A stretch of DNA of 64,000 bases from an uncultured Sulfitobacter sp. (GCF_947502895.1 NZ_CANNBM010000005.1:1-64000); one strand, 5' to 3'; numbered from the stretch's first letter, positions 36,121 to 45,737 are shown. The notes: generated by a model not told the origin, from the letters alone. Translations and numbers: made by a program.

Positions 36121-36968
36121 TGTTTCCGACCCCGATTGAAAAGACATCATCGCGCGCGCAATTCGCGTACAAAGTGGCGCTACCCGTCGTGCTGATCTTG
36201 TGGTTGTTGCCGCTGATCGCGGTTGCGATGACCTCCGTTCGCTCAGCAGGGGATATCACGGCTGGCAATTATTGGGGTTGGCCCACATCGTTTAACATGC
36301 TGGCCAACTACACCGCGATTTTTGAAAACACGCCAATAGGCAAATACATCCTAAACAGTTTCAAGGTTACGATCCCCACGGTGATCGGCGCAGTGGCGCT
36401 GTCGTGCATGACGGGCTTTGCTCTCGGGGTGTACCGCTTCAAGGGTAATTTGCTGATCTTCTTCATGTTTGTGGCCGGTAACTTCATTCCTTTCCAGATC
36501 CTGATGGTGCCCGTGCGCGACCTGACGCTGGATTTGGGAATGTACAACACAACGGCTGGTCTTGCGTTGTTTCACATCGCCTTCCAGACAGGGTTTTGTA
36601 CGCTGTTTATGCGCAATTTCATCCGCGCCCTCCCGCAAGAACTGATCGAGGCGGCGCGGGTTGAGGGCGTGTCGGAGTTTCAGATTTTCTGGTATGTGGT
36701 CCTGCCTTTGATGAAGCCAGCGATCGCGGCGCTCAGTGTGCTGATCTTTACCTTCATCTGGAATGACTATTTCTGGGCCACAGTTCTGACCCAGGGGGCG
36801 GATGTGCAGCCAGTTACAGCGGGGCTCTATTCTCTCAACGGGCAGTGGGTGGCGCAGTGGCATTTGGTCTCTGCGGGGTCCATCGTGGCTGCGATGCCGC
36901 CTGTGCTGATGTTCTTTGCGATGCAGCGGCACTTTATTGCGGGCCTTACGTTGGGTGCGGTCAAATGA
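36120..36968 (+). CDS. ABC sugar transporter permease (MalG-like)
   Basis: A 282-residue second permease subunit with six predicted membrane helices and the EAA loop ELIEAARVEGVSEFQIFW then VVLPLMKP. ATG 36120 overlaps the previous stop as TGATG, and its own stop overlaps the GH36 start as ATGA, so the chain is translationally coupled. Confidence 0.93.
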   Translation: MFPTPIEKTSSRAQFAYKVALPVVLILWLLPLIAVAMTSVRSAGDITAGNYWGWPTSFNMLANYTAIFENTPIGKYILNSFKVTIPTVIGAVALSCMTGFALGVYRFKGNLLIFFMFVAGNFIPFQILMVPVRDLTLDLGMYNTTAGLALFHIAFQTGFCTLFMRNFIRALPQELIEAARVEGVSEFQIFWYVVLPLMKPAIAALSVLIFTFIWNDYFWATVLTQGADVQPVTAGLYSLNGQWVAQWHLVSAGSIVAAMPPVLMFFAMQRHFIAGLTLGAVK

Positions 36969-39049
36969 TCCAGACGTGGCGGTTGGACTGCCCAGATCAG
37001 ACACTGGTGTTGGCTGTGCGCGATAGCGCTTTGGCTGCGATTGTGTACTGGGGTGCGTCCTTGCCTGATGGCGAGAATCTGCAAACAATCGCCCGCGCGG
37101 GCGAGTTGGACGTGACGGGCGGGATGTTGGATGTGAACCCCGCCTTGTCGGTTTGCCCTCAGGCCAGTGACAGTTTTCCGGGCCAGCCCGGTATGACAAT
37201 CCGTGGCGAAGATGGTGCGCCATTGATGCCCAAATTCTCGTTCGAACGGGCTGACGAAGGGCAGGGGGCTCTGGCTCTGCATTTTAGGGATGTAGATTTA
37301 GGCCTGCGCTATGTTGCGCATTTCGCAATTGATGCGGAGACGCGCATGATCAGCACCCGCGCGGAGCTAGAGTCTGACGTGGTGATACGTCTTGATTGGC
37401 TGGCAGCCCCCGTAATGCCCGCGCCACAACTGAGCGACACGATGCTGGATTTTTCGGGCCGCTGGGTGGGGGAGTTTCAAAGTAACATCACGCCTTGGTC
37501 TGCGGGCATCCGCATGCGCGAAAGCCGTGTCGGACGTAGTGACCATGCCCACTTCCCCGCACTGATTGTGCCGTGCCGCGGAGCCAGCAACACCCAAGGG
37601 CAGGCATATGCGTTTCACTACGGTTGGTCTGGTGGACACCGTATGATTGCCGAAGAATTGCCTGATGGTCGCCGTCAGGTGCAGTTCGGCCATGCCAGCG
37701 GCACACAGATCACGCCTGCGAACCGTTTTGAAACAGGAACACTTTATGCTGTTTATTCAAATACGGGTCTGAACGGATGTGCCGTAGGTTTCCAGCGCCA
37801 CTTGCGTGACCGTATTGTAGAATGGCCTGATCGGGATCGTTCGCGCCCTGTGCATTACAACTGCTGGGAGGCAGTCTATTTTGATCATGACGTCACCGTT
37901 CTAAAAGACCTCGCCACGCGCGCTGCTGCTCTGGGGGCGGAGCGGTTTGTGCTGGACGACGGCTGGTTTGGTGTGCGCGATGACGACACGACATCGCTTG
38001 GCGATTGGCTGCTTGATGCGCGAAAATACCCAGATGGGTTGACCCCTTTGATTGACCACGTTCAGGGGTTGGGCATGCGGTTCGGAATTTGGTTTGAACC
38101 TGAAATGGTCAACCCGCACTCCGACCTCTACAAGGCGCATCCCGATTGGATATTGGGCGGGTCAGACCAGATACTTGGACGTCAGCAGATGGTGCTGGAT
38201 ATGGCGCAGCCACAGGTGTGCGACTATCTGTTTGCGCGGATTGATACGGTGCTGCGTAACTACCAGATCGACTATATCAAATGGGATCATAACCGTGTCC
38301 TGCCCTATCCCGATGCAGTGCAGACCGAGGGGACATATGCGTTGATCGACCGTTTACGTGCGGCGCACCCGATGACCGAGATTGAAAGCTGTGCCTCGGG
38401 CGGCGGGCGGGTTGACTTTGGCATTCTTGAGCGGACCCAACGCGTGTGGCTGTCGGATAGTAACGACGCGCGCGAGCGATTGCGCATCCAGCACAATGCG
38501 GCGTTGTTTCTGCCGATGGTCGTGACAGGCAGTCATGTAGGCCCGCGCACCTGTCACACCTCTGGACGGGTGTTTGATATTCGCTTTCGTGCTTGGGTTG
38601 CTGCCGCTAGGCACATGGGGTTCGAAATGGACCCGAGGGAGCTTACCTCGGAGGAAGCAGAGGTTTTGCGTGAGGTAACATCGTGGTGGAAAGCAAACCG
38701 TGACTGGCGACAAGACGCTGATATCTTGCGACTGGACAGTGCGGACCCTTCAGTGATTGCAGAACAGCAGCAGGCAGCAGATGGCGGACGGTTTGTCGTT
38801 TTTGCCGGTCTTGCTGATACTTCGGCCCAAATCGCGCCGCGTCCGTTGAGGCTGACACAGCTGGACGGGGCGCAAATGTATCGGATTACTGTGCTGAACC
38901 GCGCCGACGCGCCTACACTGTCGCGGGGAAGTCCCCTGCTCAAGCAGGGCAGCATGGAGGTGAGTGGTGCGTATCTGATGCAAAACGGAATTACGCTGCC
39001 GTGGTCGTTTCCAGATACAATGTGGGTGATCGAAGGGGTTGCGATATGA
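36965..39049 (+). CDS. Alpha-galactosidase, glycoside hydrolase family 36
   Basis: A 694-residue retaining alpha-galactosidase that releases galactose from alpha-galactosides (melibiose, raffinose, possibly algal galactosylglycerol). Family motifs: LDDGWFGVRDDD, GLRFGIWFEPEM-like GMRFGIWFEPEMV, the nucleophile Asp in YIKWDHNR, CASGGGRVDFGIL and the acid/base Asp in LSDSNDARER. There is no signal peptide, so the enzyme is cytoplasmic and acts after ABC uptake. The length is normal for bacterial GH36 enzymes. Confidence 0.95.
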   Translation: MIQTWRLDCPDQTLVLAVRDSALAAIVYWGASLPDGENLQTIARAGELDVTGGMLDVNPALSVCPQASDSFPGQPGMTIRGEDGAPLMPKFSFERADEGQGALALHFRDVDLGLRYVAHFAIDAETRMISTRAELESDVVIRLDWLAAPVMPAPQLSDTMLDFSGRWVGEFQSNITPWSAGIRMRESRVGRSDHAHFPALIVPCRGASNTQGQAYAFHYGWSGGHRMIAEELPDGRRQVQFGHASGTQITPANRFETGTLYAVYSNTGLNGCAVGFQRHLRDRIVEWPDRDRSRPVHYNCWEAVYFDHDVTVLKDLATRAAALGAERFVLDDGWFGVRDDDTTSLGDWLLDARKYPDGLTPLIDHVQGLGMRFGIWFEPEMVNPHSDLYKAHPDWILGGSDQILGRQQMVLDMAQPQVCDYLFARIDTVLRNYQIDYIKWDHNRVLPYPDAVQTEGTYALIDRLRAAHPMTEIESCASGGGRVDFGILERTQRVWLSDSNDARERLRIQHNAALFLPMVVTGSHVGPRTCHTSGRVFDIRFRAWVAAARHMGFEMDPRELTSEEAEVLREVTSWWKANRDWRQDADILRLDSADPSVIAEQQQAADGGRFVVFAGLADTSAQIAPRPLRLTQLDGAQMYRITVLNRADAPTLSRGSPLLKQGSMEVSGAYLMQNGITLPWSFPDTMWVIEGVAI

Positions 39050-39086
39050 AGATGGCAAATTTCTATCCGAACATGAGGGCCATGCA

Positions 39087-39857
39087 ATGAATACTGAATT
39101 TCACGATCTAAAAGGTAAAAGTGTTTTCATAACTGGCGGTGCTTCTGGGATAGGGGCGACCCTCACAGACGGGTTTATGGCACAGGGCGCAAGGGTTGCT
39201 TTCGTTGATATCGCAAATGTCGAAGAAGCAACTGATGCGCTACAGGCAAAGCACGGTACGCGTCCGTTGGGAATGCACTGTGATGTCTCTGATGTCGATG
39301 CCTTGCAATCTGCGATTTCACGGGCGGATACGGCGCATGGGCCTGTGCAAATTCTCGTCAATAACGCAGCTGATGACGTGCGTCATGCAACCGATGCGGT
39401 ATCGCCCCAAATGTGGGACGAAAATACGGGCATTAATCTAAAGCCATATTTTTTTGCCTGTCAGGCTGTCTTAAAAGGGATGCAGGCGCAGGGTGGTGGG
39501 ACGATCATCAACTTTTCTTCAGTGAGCTACATCATGGGGAATGCGGGCTATCCGCTATATGTCATGGCGAATGGTGGCATTACCGCCATGACCCGCTCAT
39601 TGGCGCGTGAATTCGGGCCAGATGGCATTCGCGTGAATGCACTGGCACCGGGCTGGGTAAAGACCCCAAAGCAATTGAGCGCGCACGGTCTTGGTGATCC
39701 TGCAATACGCCAAGAGCATCTTGATAAACAGTGTCTAAAGCGCGTTATCGAACCAGAAGATATCTTGGGTCCGGTTCTGTTCCTTGCCTCTGATTGTAGC
39801 AAGATGATGACGGGACAGCTGATGGCAGTGGATGGTGGTGTGGTGGTCACTGGATGA
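39087..39857 (+). CDS. Short-chain dehydrogenase, probable D-galactose 1-dehydrogenase, with altered catalytic Lys
   Basis: A 256-residue classical SDR with the dinucleotide motif TGGASGIG, NNAADD and a C-terminal region typical of the family (RVNALAPGWVKTP; DGGVVVTG). Its place before lactonase, KDGal kinase and KDPGal aldolase suggests oxidation of D-galactose to galactonolactone. The catalytic residues are unusual: Ser145 and Tyr158 are correctly spaced, but the YxxxK lysine is Asn162 (YVMANGG). The codon there is AAT. ATG 39087 has GAGGG 6 bases upstream. The function is inferred from context, and activity is uncertain because of the substitution. Confidence 0.75.
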   Translation: MNTEFHDLKGKSVFITGGASGIGATLTDGFMAQGARVAFVDIANVEEATDALQAKHGTRPLGMHCDVSDVDALQSAISRADTAHGPVQILVNNAADDVRHATDAVSPQMWDENTGINLKPYFFACQAVLKGMQAQGGGTIINFSSVSYIMGNAGYPLYVMANGGITAMTRSLAREFGPDGIRVNALAPGWVKTPKQLSAHGLGDPAIRQEHLDKQCLKRVIEPEDILGPVLFLASDCSKMMTGQLMAVDGGVVVTG

Positions 39858-40744
39858 GTTGGATTGCAGTAGATTGGGGGACAAGCCGTCTGCGGGTTTG
39901 GATCCATGATGATGCACAGGTGATTGCATTGAGCAGCGATGATGGCATGGGCACGCTTGCCCCTGCCGAATTTGAACGCGCACTTTTGTCTTTGATAGAG
40001 CCGCATTTGCGTCGGGATGTCGTCACGCCTGTGATCTGTTGCGGTATGGTTGGTGCGCGCCAAGGCTGGTCAGAAGCGCCCTATCGAAGCGTTCCTGCTG
40101 CCCCGCCTGATGCGACGGGAGCTAAGCGCGTGACCGGAACTGATCCGCGCATGGATGTGCGGATATTGTCGGGCATGTCACAACTGCAACCCGCTGATGT
40201 CATGCGCGGTGAAGAAACTCAGATCGCAGGATTTATTGCAACGCAGCCAGAGTGGGACGGCGTGTTGTGTCTGCCTGGAACACATTCGAAATGGGTGCAT
40301 ATCAGTGCAGGTGAAATCGTCAGCTTTCGGACATTCATGACGGGTGAGATGTTTGCGCTGCTGGCAAAACAGTCTGTTTTGCGCCATTCGGTTGATGCGC
40401 AAGACTTGGATGCTGAGGCATTCAAGACCGCTGTCGGCGATACCATGTCGCGTCCAGAAAGTATGGCGGGTGCGCTTTTCTCGCTACGGGCCGAGACGTT
40501 GCTAGACGGACTGGACCCCGCCACGGCGCGCGCGCGTTTGTCGGGTATGCTGATCGGGATGGAGCTTGCTGCGGCGCGGCCCTATTGGTTGGGGCAGAAT
40601 ATTGCATTGATCGGTGACGGGACACTTGCCAGTCTTTATGCTGCGGCATTGCAGGCGCAAGGTGTTCCAACGCAAACGGTAGATGCGGATGCGATGACGT
40701 TGCGCGGATTGTACAGTGCATATACCGCCATGAAGGGGACCTGA
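39854..40744 (+). CDS. dgoK: 2-dehydro-3-deoxygalactonokinase
   Basis: A 296-residue kinase phosphorylating 2-keto-3-deoxygalactonate. DgoK family features: N-terminal VDWGTSRLRVWI phosphate-binding loop, CCGMVGARQGW, LPGTHSKWV and FMTGEMFALL. ATG overlaps the SDR stop (ATGA). It is step four of the De Ley-Doudoroff pathway. Confidence 0.94.
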   Translation: MSWIAVDWGTSRLRVWIHDDAQVIALSSDDGMGTLAPAEFERALLSLIEPHLRRDVVTPVICCGMVGARQGWSEAPYRSVPAAPPDATGAKRVTGTDPRMDVRILSGMSQLQPADVMRGEETQIAGFIATQPEWDGVLCLPGTHSKWVHISAGEIVSFRTFMTGEMFALLAKQSVLRHSVDAQDLDAEAFKTAVGDTMSRPESMAGALFSLRAETLLDGLDPATARARLSGMLIGMELAAARPYWLGQNIALIGDGTLASLYAAALQAQGVPTQTVDADAMTLRGLYSAYTAMKGT

Positions 40745-40747
40745 GAC

Positions 40748-41356
40748 ATGAGCCGACCGCTGATTGCGATCCTGCGGGGTGTCACCCCTGACGAAGTCGT
40801 CCCGATTGGCGCGGCATTGGTGGAGGCGGGGATCACCCGCATCGAAGTGCCATTGAACTCGCCTGATCCCCTCACTTCCATCTCGCGGCTGGTCGAAACG
40901 GTAGGTGAGGGTGTGTTGATTGGTGCAGGCACAGTGCTTAGTACAGATCAGGTTGATAGCGTGGCAGGAGTCGGGGGCAAGCTAATCGTCTCCCCCGACT
41001 GTAACCCTTCGGTGATCAAGGCGACCAAAGCCGCTGGCATGCAGAGCTTTCCTGGGGTGATGACACCAACCGAGGCATTTTCCGCGCTGCGCCACGGTGC
41101 CGATGGGCTTAAGTTCTTTCCTGGCAATCTGATCGGGCCATCGGGGCTAAAAGCGCTGCGTGCAGTGCTGCCTGCCAACGTCTCATGCTATGCTGTTGGT
41201 GGGGCTGCGCCAGACAATTTCGCGCTTTGGCTAGAGGCAGGTGCAGATGGTTTTGGCATCGGAAGCGGTCTCTTTCAGCCGGGGTTTGATCTGGCCCAAG
41301 TGACGCGCCGCGCTCAGGCAATTGTATCGGCGTATGACGCATTGGTGACATCGTGA
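40748..41356 (+). CDS. dgoA: 2-dehydro-3-deoxy-6-phosphogalactonate aldolase
   Basis: A 202-residue class I aldolase of the KDPG/KDPGal family, cleaving KDPGal to pyruvate and glyceraldehyde-3-phosphate. Conserved features: PLIAILRGV, Glu in IEVPLNSP, the Schiff-base Lys in GLKFFPGN, and GIGSGLF. It differs clearly from the Eda at 48.7 kb, and the DgoK neighbour decides for the galactonate branch. It follows dgoK by 3 bases. Confidence 0.93.
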   Translation: MSRPLIAILRGVTPDEVVPIGAALVEAGITRIEVPLNSPDPLTSISRLVETVGEGVLIGAGTVLSTDQVDSVAGVGGKLIVSPDCNPSVIKATKAAGMQSFPGVMTPTEAFSALRHGADGLKFFPGNLIGPSGLKALRAVLPANVSCYAVGGAAPDNFALWLEAGADGFGIGSGLFQPGFDLAQVTRRAQAIVSAYDALVTS

Positions 41357-42177
41357 AAGTCTTTGATGCGACCCAATGTGCGCTGGGGGAGGGGCCGTTG
41401 TGGCACCCCGAGCGGCACTCGTTGTTCTGGTTCGATATCCTTGAAATGCGGCTCTATGGTGAAGGATCTGTCCGTCAGTTTGATGAACACGTCTCGGCTG
41501 CCGGTTGGGTTGACCATGATACGCTACTGATCGCTTCGGAAACGCAGCTGTTTAGTTATAATCTAGAAACAGGTGCGCAAACTCACATCGCTCCGTTGGA
41601 AGCAGACAATGCTGTGACCCGCTCGAACGATGGACGCGCCGACCCGTTCGGTGGGTTCTGGATCGGATCAATGGGAAAGCAGGCTGAAAAATATGCAGGC
41701 ACGATCCATCGCTATTATCGTGGTGCCGTCGAAGTCTTGTTTGAAGGGATCACCGTATCCAATGCGATCTGTTTTACTCCTGACAGAAAATTCGCCCTCT
41801 ACACCGATACGCACAGCCGTCGGGTGATGCGTGTCGCGCTGGATGCAGAGGGCTGGCCCAAAGACGCACCAGAGGTTTTTATCGATACGCGGACCGAAGG
41901 GTTGAATCCGGATGGGGCAGTGATTGATGCACAAGGATGTTTATGGGTGGCGCAATGGGGCGCATCACGTGTGGCAAGGTACGGTCCTGATGGTGTCTTC
42001 ATGGGGGCGGTAAGCATTGCCGCGAAACAGGCGAGTTGTCCCGCCTTTGGTGGCCCTGATCTGAGCACACTTTACATTACCTCAGCGGCTGTCGGGCTGG
42101 ACGGACCCGATGAGGGAAAGACCTATTTTATTGAAACGCAGGCGCAGGGCCAGCGAGAACATCGGGTAATCTTGTGA
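41353..42177 (+). CDS. SMP-30/gluconolactonase-family sugar lactonase
   Basis: A 274-residue six-bladed beta-propeller lactonase. Metal ligands fit the family: Glu in LGEGPLWHPE, Asn in TRSNDGRADP, Asn in TVSNAICFTPD and Asp in LNPDGAVIDAQG. In this island it should hydrolyse galactono-lactone to galactonate. It starts with GTG at 41353, overlapping the dgoA stop, and its stop overlaps the GTG of the beta-galactosidase gene. Confidence 0.92.
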   Translation: MKVFDATQCALGEGPLWHPERHSLFWFDILEMRLYGEGSVRQFDEHVSAAGWVDHDTLLIASETQLFSYNLETGAQTHIAPLEADNAVTRSNDGRADPFGGFWIGSMGKQAEKYAGTIHRYYRGAVEVLFEGITVSNAICFTPDRKFALYTDTHSRRVMRVALDAEGWPKDAPEVFIDTRTEGLNPDGAVIDAQGCLWVAQWGASRVARYGPDGVFMGAVSIAAKQASCPAFGGPDLSTLYITSAAVGLDGPDEGKTYFIETQAQGQREHRVIL

Positions 42178-44087
42178 GCACGCTAAAGCGGACATTGGGT
42201 GTTTGCTATTACCCCGAGCAATGGCCGCGTGAAATATGGAAGCAAGATGCACAGCGCATGGTCGAGGCAGGGTTGACCTGGGTGCGCATCGGTGAATTCG
42301 CGTGGCAATCGCTAGAGCCTGCGGCGGGCGACTACCGTTTGGAGTGGCTGGATGATGCGATAGACGTATTGGGGCGTGCGGGCCTGAAGGTGGTGCTGGG
42401 CACGCCGACAGCAACGCCTCCGCGTTGGGTACTTGCAAAGCATCCCGATATGCTGGCCTATGACGATCAGGGCCGCCCGCGCGGTTTTGGATCGCGGCGG
42501 CACTACTGCTTTAGCCATGATGGTTTTCGTAAGGAAGCCGCGCAGATCGTGACACAACTCGCGCAACGCTATGGGGCCAATCCTTATGTTGCGGCATGGC
42601 AGACAGACAATGAATACGGGTGCCACGATACAACGATCTCCTATTCCCCTGCCGCGCGCACAGCGTTTCAGCAGTGGCTGCGGGTGCGATATGAAGGCGA
42701 TATCCACGCGCTAAACACCGCATGGGGCAACGTATTCTGGTCTATGACATATGATGATTTTGATCAGATTGACCTACCCAACTTGACCGTAACAGAGCCT
42801 AATCCAGCCCACAGTTTGGCCTTTCGTCGATTCAGCTCGGATCAGGTGGTGTCGTTCAATCGCGCACAGGTCGATATCATTCGCGCCCATTCGGATGCGC
42901 CTGTTACCCACAATTACATGGGTCGGATCACAGATTTCGACCATTTTGCTGTGGGGTCCGATCTGGATTTTGCCAGTTGGGACAGCTACCCGCTCGGCTT
43001 TCTTGAAGATCGCAGTGGTATGGATGCTGCCCACCAAAAACACTTTGCAAGACAGGGCGATCCTGACTTTCAGGCGTTTCATCATGATCTGTACCGATCA
43101 GTTGGTGGCGGGCGCTGGTGGGTAATGGAGCAGCAACCTGGTCCCGTGAATTGGGCGCCACATAACCCTGCACCGCTGGACGGCATGGTCCGCCTTTGGA
43201 CTTGGGAAGCATTCGCCCATGGTGCGGAGGCTGTGTGTTATTTCCGTTGGCGCCAAGCGCCCTTTGCCCAAGAACAGATGCATGCAGGACTGCTGCGCCC
43301 TGATAGTGTTGCGGCTGCTGGATTGTCCGAGGCCTGCGAGGTTGCGCGTGAACTGTCGGACACGCCTGATGTTGTACCTGCACAAGCGCGGGTCGCTTTG
43401 ATGTTTGACTACGATGCTGATTTTGCTTGGGCAGTGCAGCCGCATGGTGCGGGGCTAAGCTATTTTGGGCTCGTATTTGAAACCTATCGCGCTTTGCGCA
43501 GTCTTGGCTTGTCAGTGGATATCGTTCCACCGTCCAAACGGGACTTTGCGGGTTATACCCTGATCCTTTTGCCAGGGATGCTGTATGTGCCGGATGCGCT
43601 AAAGAGAGCGCTGCATCTTTGTGAAGGGCAGGTCGTCTTGGGGCCGCGCACAGGGGCCCGAAATAGCGAGATGGCAATTCCGGTGCCCTTGCCACCCGAT
43701 TGGGCGGGGCTGGACGTGACTGTCGCCGCTGTTGAGAGCTTGCGAAGTGACACACCCGTTGCATTGCGTGGTGGCGGATATTTTACGGGCTACCGAGAGC
43801 AGATCGAGACGAACGCGGAAGTGTTGGAGTATTGCGCTGATGGTCAGCCTGCGTTTGTGCGGCAGGGCAATTTCTACTACCTGGCCGGGTGGGGCGATCA
43901 GCCCGCGCTGCGGCGATTGTTCGACACGCTTTGCAATAATGCCGGTTTAGAGACTATTTCACTGCCCGATGGCGTGCGGTGCCGCGATACGGGTGCTGAG
44001 CGGTTCTGGTTCAACTTTGATACAACTGCCCATAGCGTAGCGGGACTGGATCTGCCTGCGATTTCAGTCACACGCAGTGCATTCTAG
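42174..44087 (+). CDS. Beta-galactosidase, glycoside hydrolase family 42
   Basis: A 637-residue retaining beta-galactosidase. GH42 features: VCYYPEQWP at the N-terminus, acid/base Glu in WQTDNEYGCHDT, nucleophile Glu in WWVMEQQPGPVNW, and the downstream trimerisation/A-like domain (RVALMFDYDADFAW). No signal peptide, so it acts inside the cell on imported beta-galactosides. GTG start at 42174 overlaps the lactonase stop. It is the last gene of the galactoside operon; its TAG stop lies in a CTAG shared with the convergent gene. Confidence 0.94.
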   Translation: MSTLKRTLGVCYYPEQWPREIWKQDAQRMVEAGLTWVRIGEFAWQSLEPAAGDYRLEWLDDAIDVLGRAGLKVVLGTPTATPPRWVLAKHPDMLAYDDQGRPRGFGSRRHYCFSHDGFRKEAAQIVTQLAQRYGANPYVAAWQTDNEYGCHDTTISYSPAARTAFQQWLRVRYEGDIHALNTAWGNVFWSMTYDDFDQIDLPNLTVTEPNPAHSLAFRRFSSDQVVSFNRAQVDIIRAHSDAPVTHNYMGRITDFDHFAVGSDLDFASWDSYPLGFLEDRSGMDAAHQKHFARQGDPDFQAFHHDLYRSVGGGRWWVMEQQPGPVNWAPHNPAPLDGMVRLWTWEAFAHGAEAVCYFRWRQAPFAQEQMHAGLLRPDSVAAAGLSEACEVARELSDTPDVVPAQARVALMFDYDADFAWAVQPHGAGLSYFGLVFETYRALRSLGLSVDIVPPSKRDFAGYTLILLPGMLYVPDALKRALHLCEGQVVLGPRTGARNSEMAIPVPLPPDWAGLDVTVAAVESLRSDTPVALRGGGYFTGYREQIETNAEVLEYCADGQPAFVRQGNFYYLAGWGDQPALRRLFDTLCNNAGLETISLPDGVRCRDTGAERFWFNFDTTAHSVAGLDLPAISVTRSAF

Positions 44088-44842
44088 ACCGTAACGCCGA
44101 GCCTGACCTGTAAGCGCGACAGTGTGTGGGTATCCACGTTGATATGATCCAAATACCCCATAACAGAGCCGTATTTCTCGTCGATATGGCTCAGCATACC
44201 TGCCATTGCGCTGGCAGGGCTTTCTAGCAGTGTCGCGTAGCTTTCCACGTCTGCCCCGTTAGCGCGTGCCCTGCTCAAGAACTCACTCACCAGTTCCGGG
44301 ATGAACTCCTGGGTTAGGGCATAGTCGCCAATAATGTCTGTATGCGAAACGCCTGCAAGACCCAGCAGCATCGCTGCGATTACGCTAGTGCGGTCTTTGC
44401 CTGCGGTACAGTTGAACAGTATGGCCCCCTCGCGAATTTCGGCCATGCGGCGCAAGATCGTGCAGATCGCTTCGCCGCGCGTTTCAACGGCGGTGACATA
44501 CATGGCAAGCAGCGGGTGGCCATCGGGTACTTCGACTTCGGCTAGCGCATCAGGGGAGAGTGCGTCAAATAACGGCAGGTTCACCCATTCAACACCACGT
44601 TGTCGGGCAAGACGGCTGGGCGCATCGCGGACCTCTCGGGCAGTGCGCAGGTCGATCACCATGCGCAGTCCCTCGAAATGCAGCCGCTCCGGCTCTCCTT
44701 CGTCGAGACGGTGCAAACAGTCGCCGCGTAGAAAGCGCCGCCATGGTACAGATGTGCCTTGGGCATTTATGTAGCCGCCAAGATCGCGGAGGTTATAGGC
44801 ACCGCGCATAACGATATGTCGGGAAGGGGGGCGTTGGGTCAT
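44084..44842 (-). CDS. Tyrosine/serine phosphatase-family protein
   Basis: A 252-residue protein of the bacterial Tyr_phosphatase-3 (MptpB-like) family. Features: GAYNLRDLGGY near the N-terminus, LRTAREVRD, and the P-loop NCTAGKDRT. The usual HCx5R motif has Asn instead of His before the catalytic Cys. It could act on phosphoproteins or phosphoinositide-like substrates; the substrate is unknown. Convergent with the GH42 gene. Confidence 0.83.
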   Translation of the reverse strand: MTQRPPSRHIVMRGAYNLRDLGGYINAQGTSVPWRRFLRGDCLHRLDEGEPERLHFEGLRMVIDLRTAREVRDAPSRLARQRGVEWVNLPLFDALSPDALAEVEVPDGHPLLAMYVTAVETRGEAICTILRRMAEIREGAILFNCTAGKDRTSVIAAMLLGLAGVSHTDIIGDYALTQEFIPELVSEFLSRARANGADVESYATLLESPASAMAGMLSHIDEKYGSVMGYLDHINVDTHTLSRLQVRLGVTV

Positions 44843-44963
44843 TCTGCTGACCTAGTGCGGATGGGCACGTCCTGCAAGAAGGCTGTGATTGTTCATGCCG
44901 CGTTGCAGGGCGTTGGATAGGTGCGTAGGTTTGAACCGAGCACGAATGGAGTGGATTGGAAAG

Positions 44964-45689
44964 ATGCAGAGAATTGCTGTTGTAACAGGGGCTGCTGGTG
45001 GCATGGGCCGCGCAATTGTGGACCGTCTGATTGCCGATGATATGGTTGTTATCGGGCTGGACATTGATGCAGACGCGCTGGCGCGAATGCACGGGATATC
45101 GGGTTTCACAGGAATAGAAACGGATCTGACAGATGCGTCGATCATTGCCGAGACTTTCGCCCATATTGGTAGAGCTTTCGGCGGCGTAGATGCCTTGGTG
45201 AACAACGCAGGCACGTGTTTTATGTCGGAGTTTCCGCACATTCCTGTGGAAGAGTTCGAAAAGCAGATGGCGCTGAATTTTTCGGGCGCGTTTCATTGTT
45301 GTCAGGCGGCTATTCAGTTGATGGAAGGGCGCGAAGGCGTGCGCAAGATCGTCAATATCTCTAGCAATGGAGCATATAACTTCGATGCTTTTGATCCGCC
45401 GCATTACCGCGCCTCCAAAGCTGCATTGGATACGCTAACCAAAGACCTCGCGCGGCGCTATGCAACTGACAAAATTGCGGTTAATTCCATCGCGCCCGCC
45501 ATGACAGAGACACCGCTATTTGGTGTGGTGAGCAAAGAAGTCTTGGACAAAGCAATCGCGCAAATGCCCCATGGTCGTGCGATGAAACCATCCGAGATCG
45601 CCGCATGGGTTGGCTTTCTGGTCTCAAGCGCGGGCGATATTTCGAGCGGTAATGTGATCATTCTCAACCAAGGCCGTGACGTTCGTTAG
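44964..45689 (+). CDS. Short-chain dehydrogenase/reductase
   Basis: A 241-residue classical SDR with TGAAGGMGRAI cofactor motif, NNAGTCF, Ser in NISSNGAYN and an intact YRASK catalytic pair. Substrate unknown. ATG 44964 begins the conserved fold but its ribosome site is poor; ATG 44946, which adds six residues, is an alternative. It is divergent from the phosphatase gene with about 120 bases between. Confidence 0.87.
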   Translation: MQRIAVVTGAAGGMGRAIVDRLIADDMVVIGLDIDADALARMHGISGFTGIETDLTDASIIAETFAHIGRAFGGVDALVNNAGTCFMSEFPHIPVEEFEKQMALNFSGAFHCCQAAIQLMEGREGVRKIVNISSNGAYNFDAFDPPHYRASKAALDTLTKDLARRYATDKIAVNSIAPAMTETPLFGVVSKEVLDKAIAQMPHGRAMKPSEIAAWVGFLVSSAGDISSGNVIILNQGRDVR

Positions 45690-45737
45690 GGTGTCGAGCC
45701 ATACAAGTTCCCGATTGTTTTCGTCCTCGGGCCGCCA

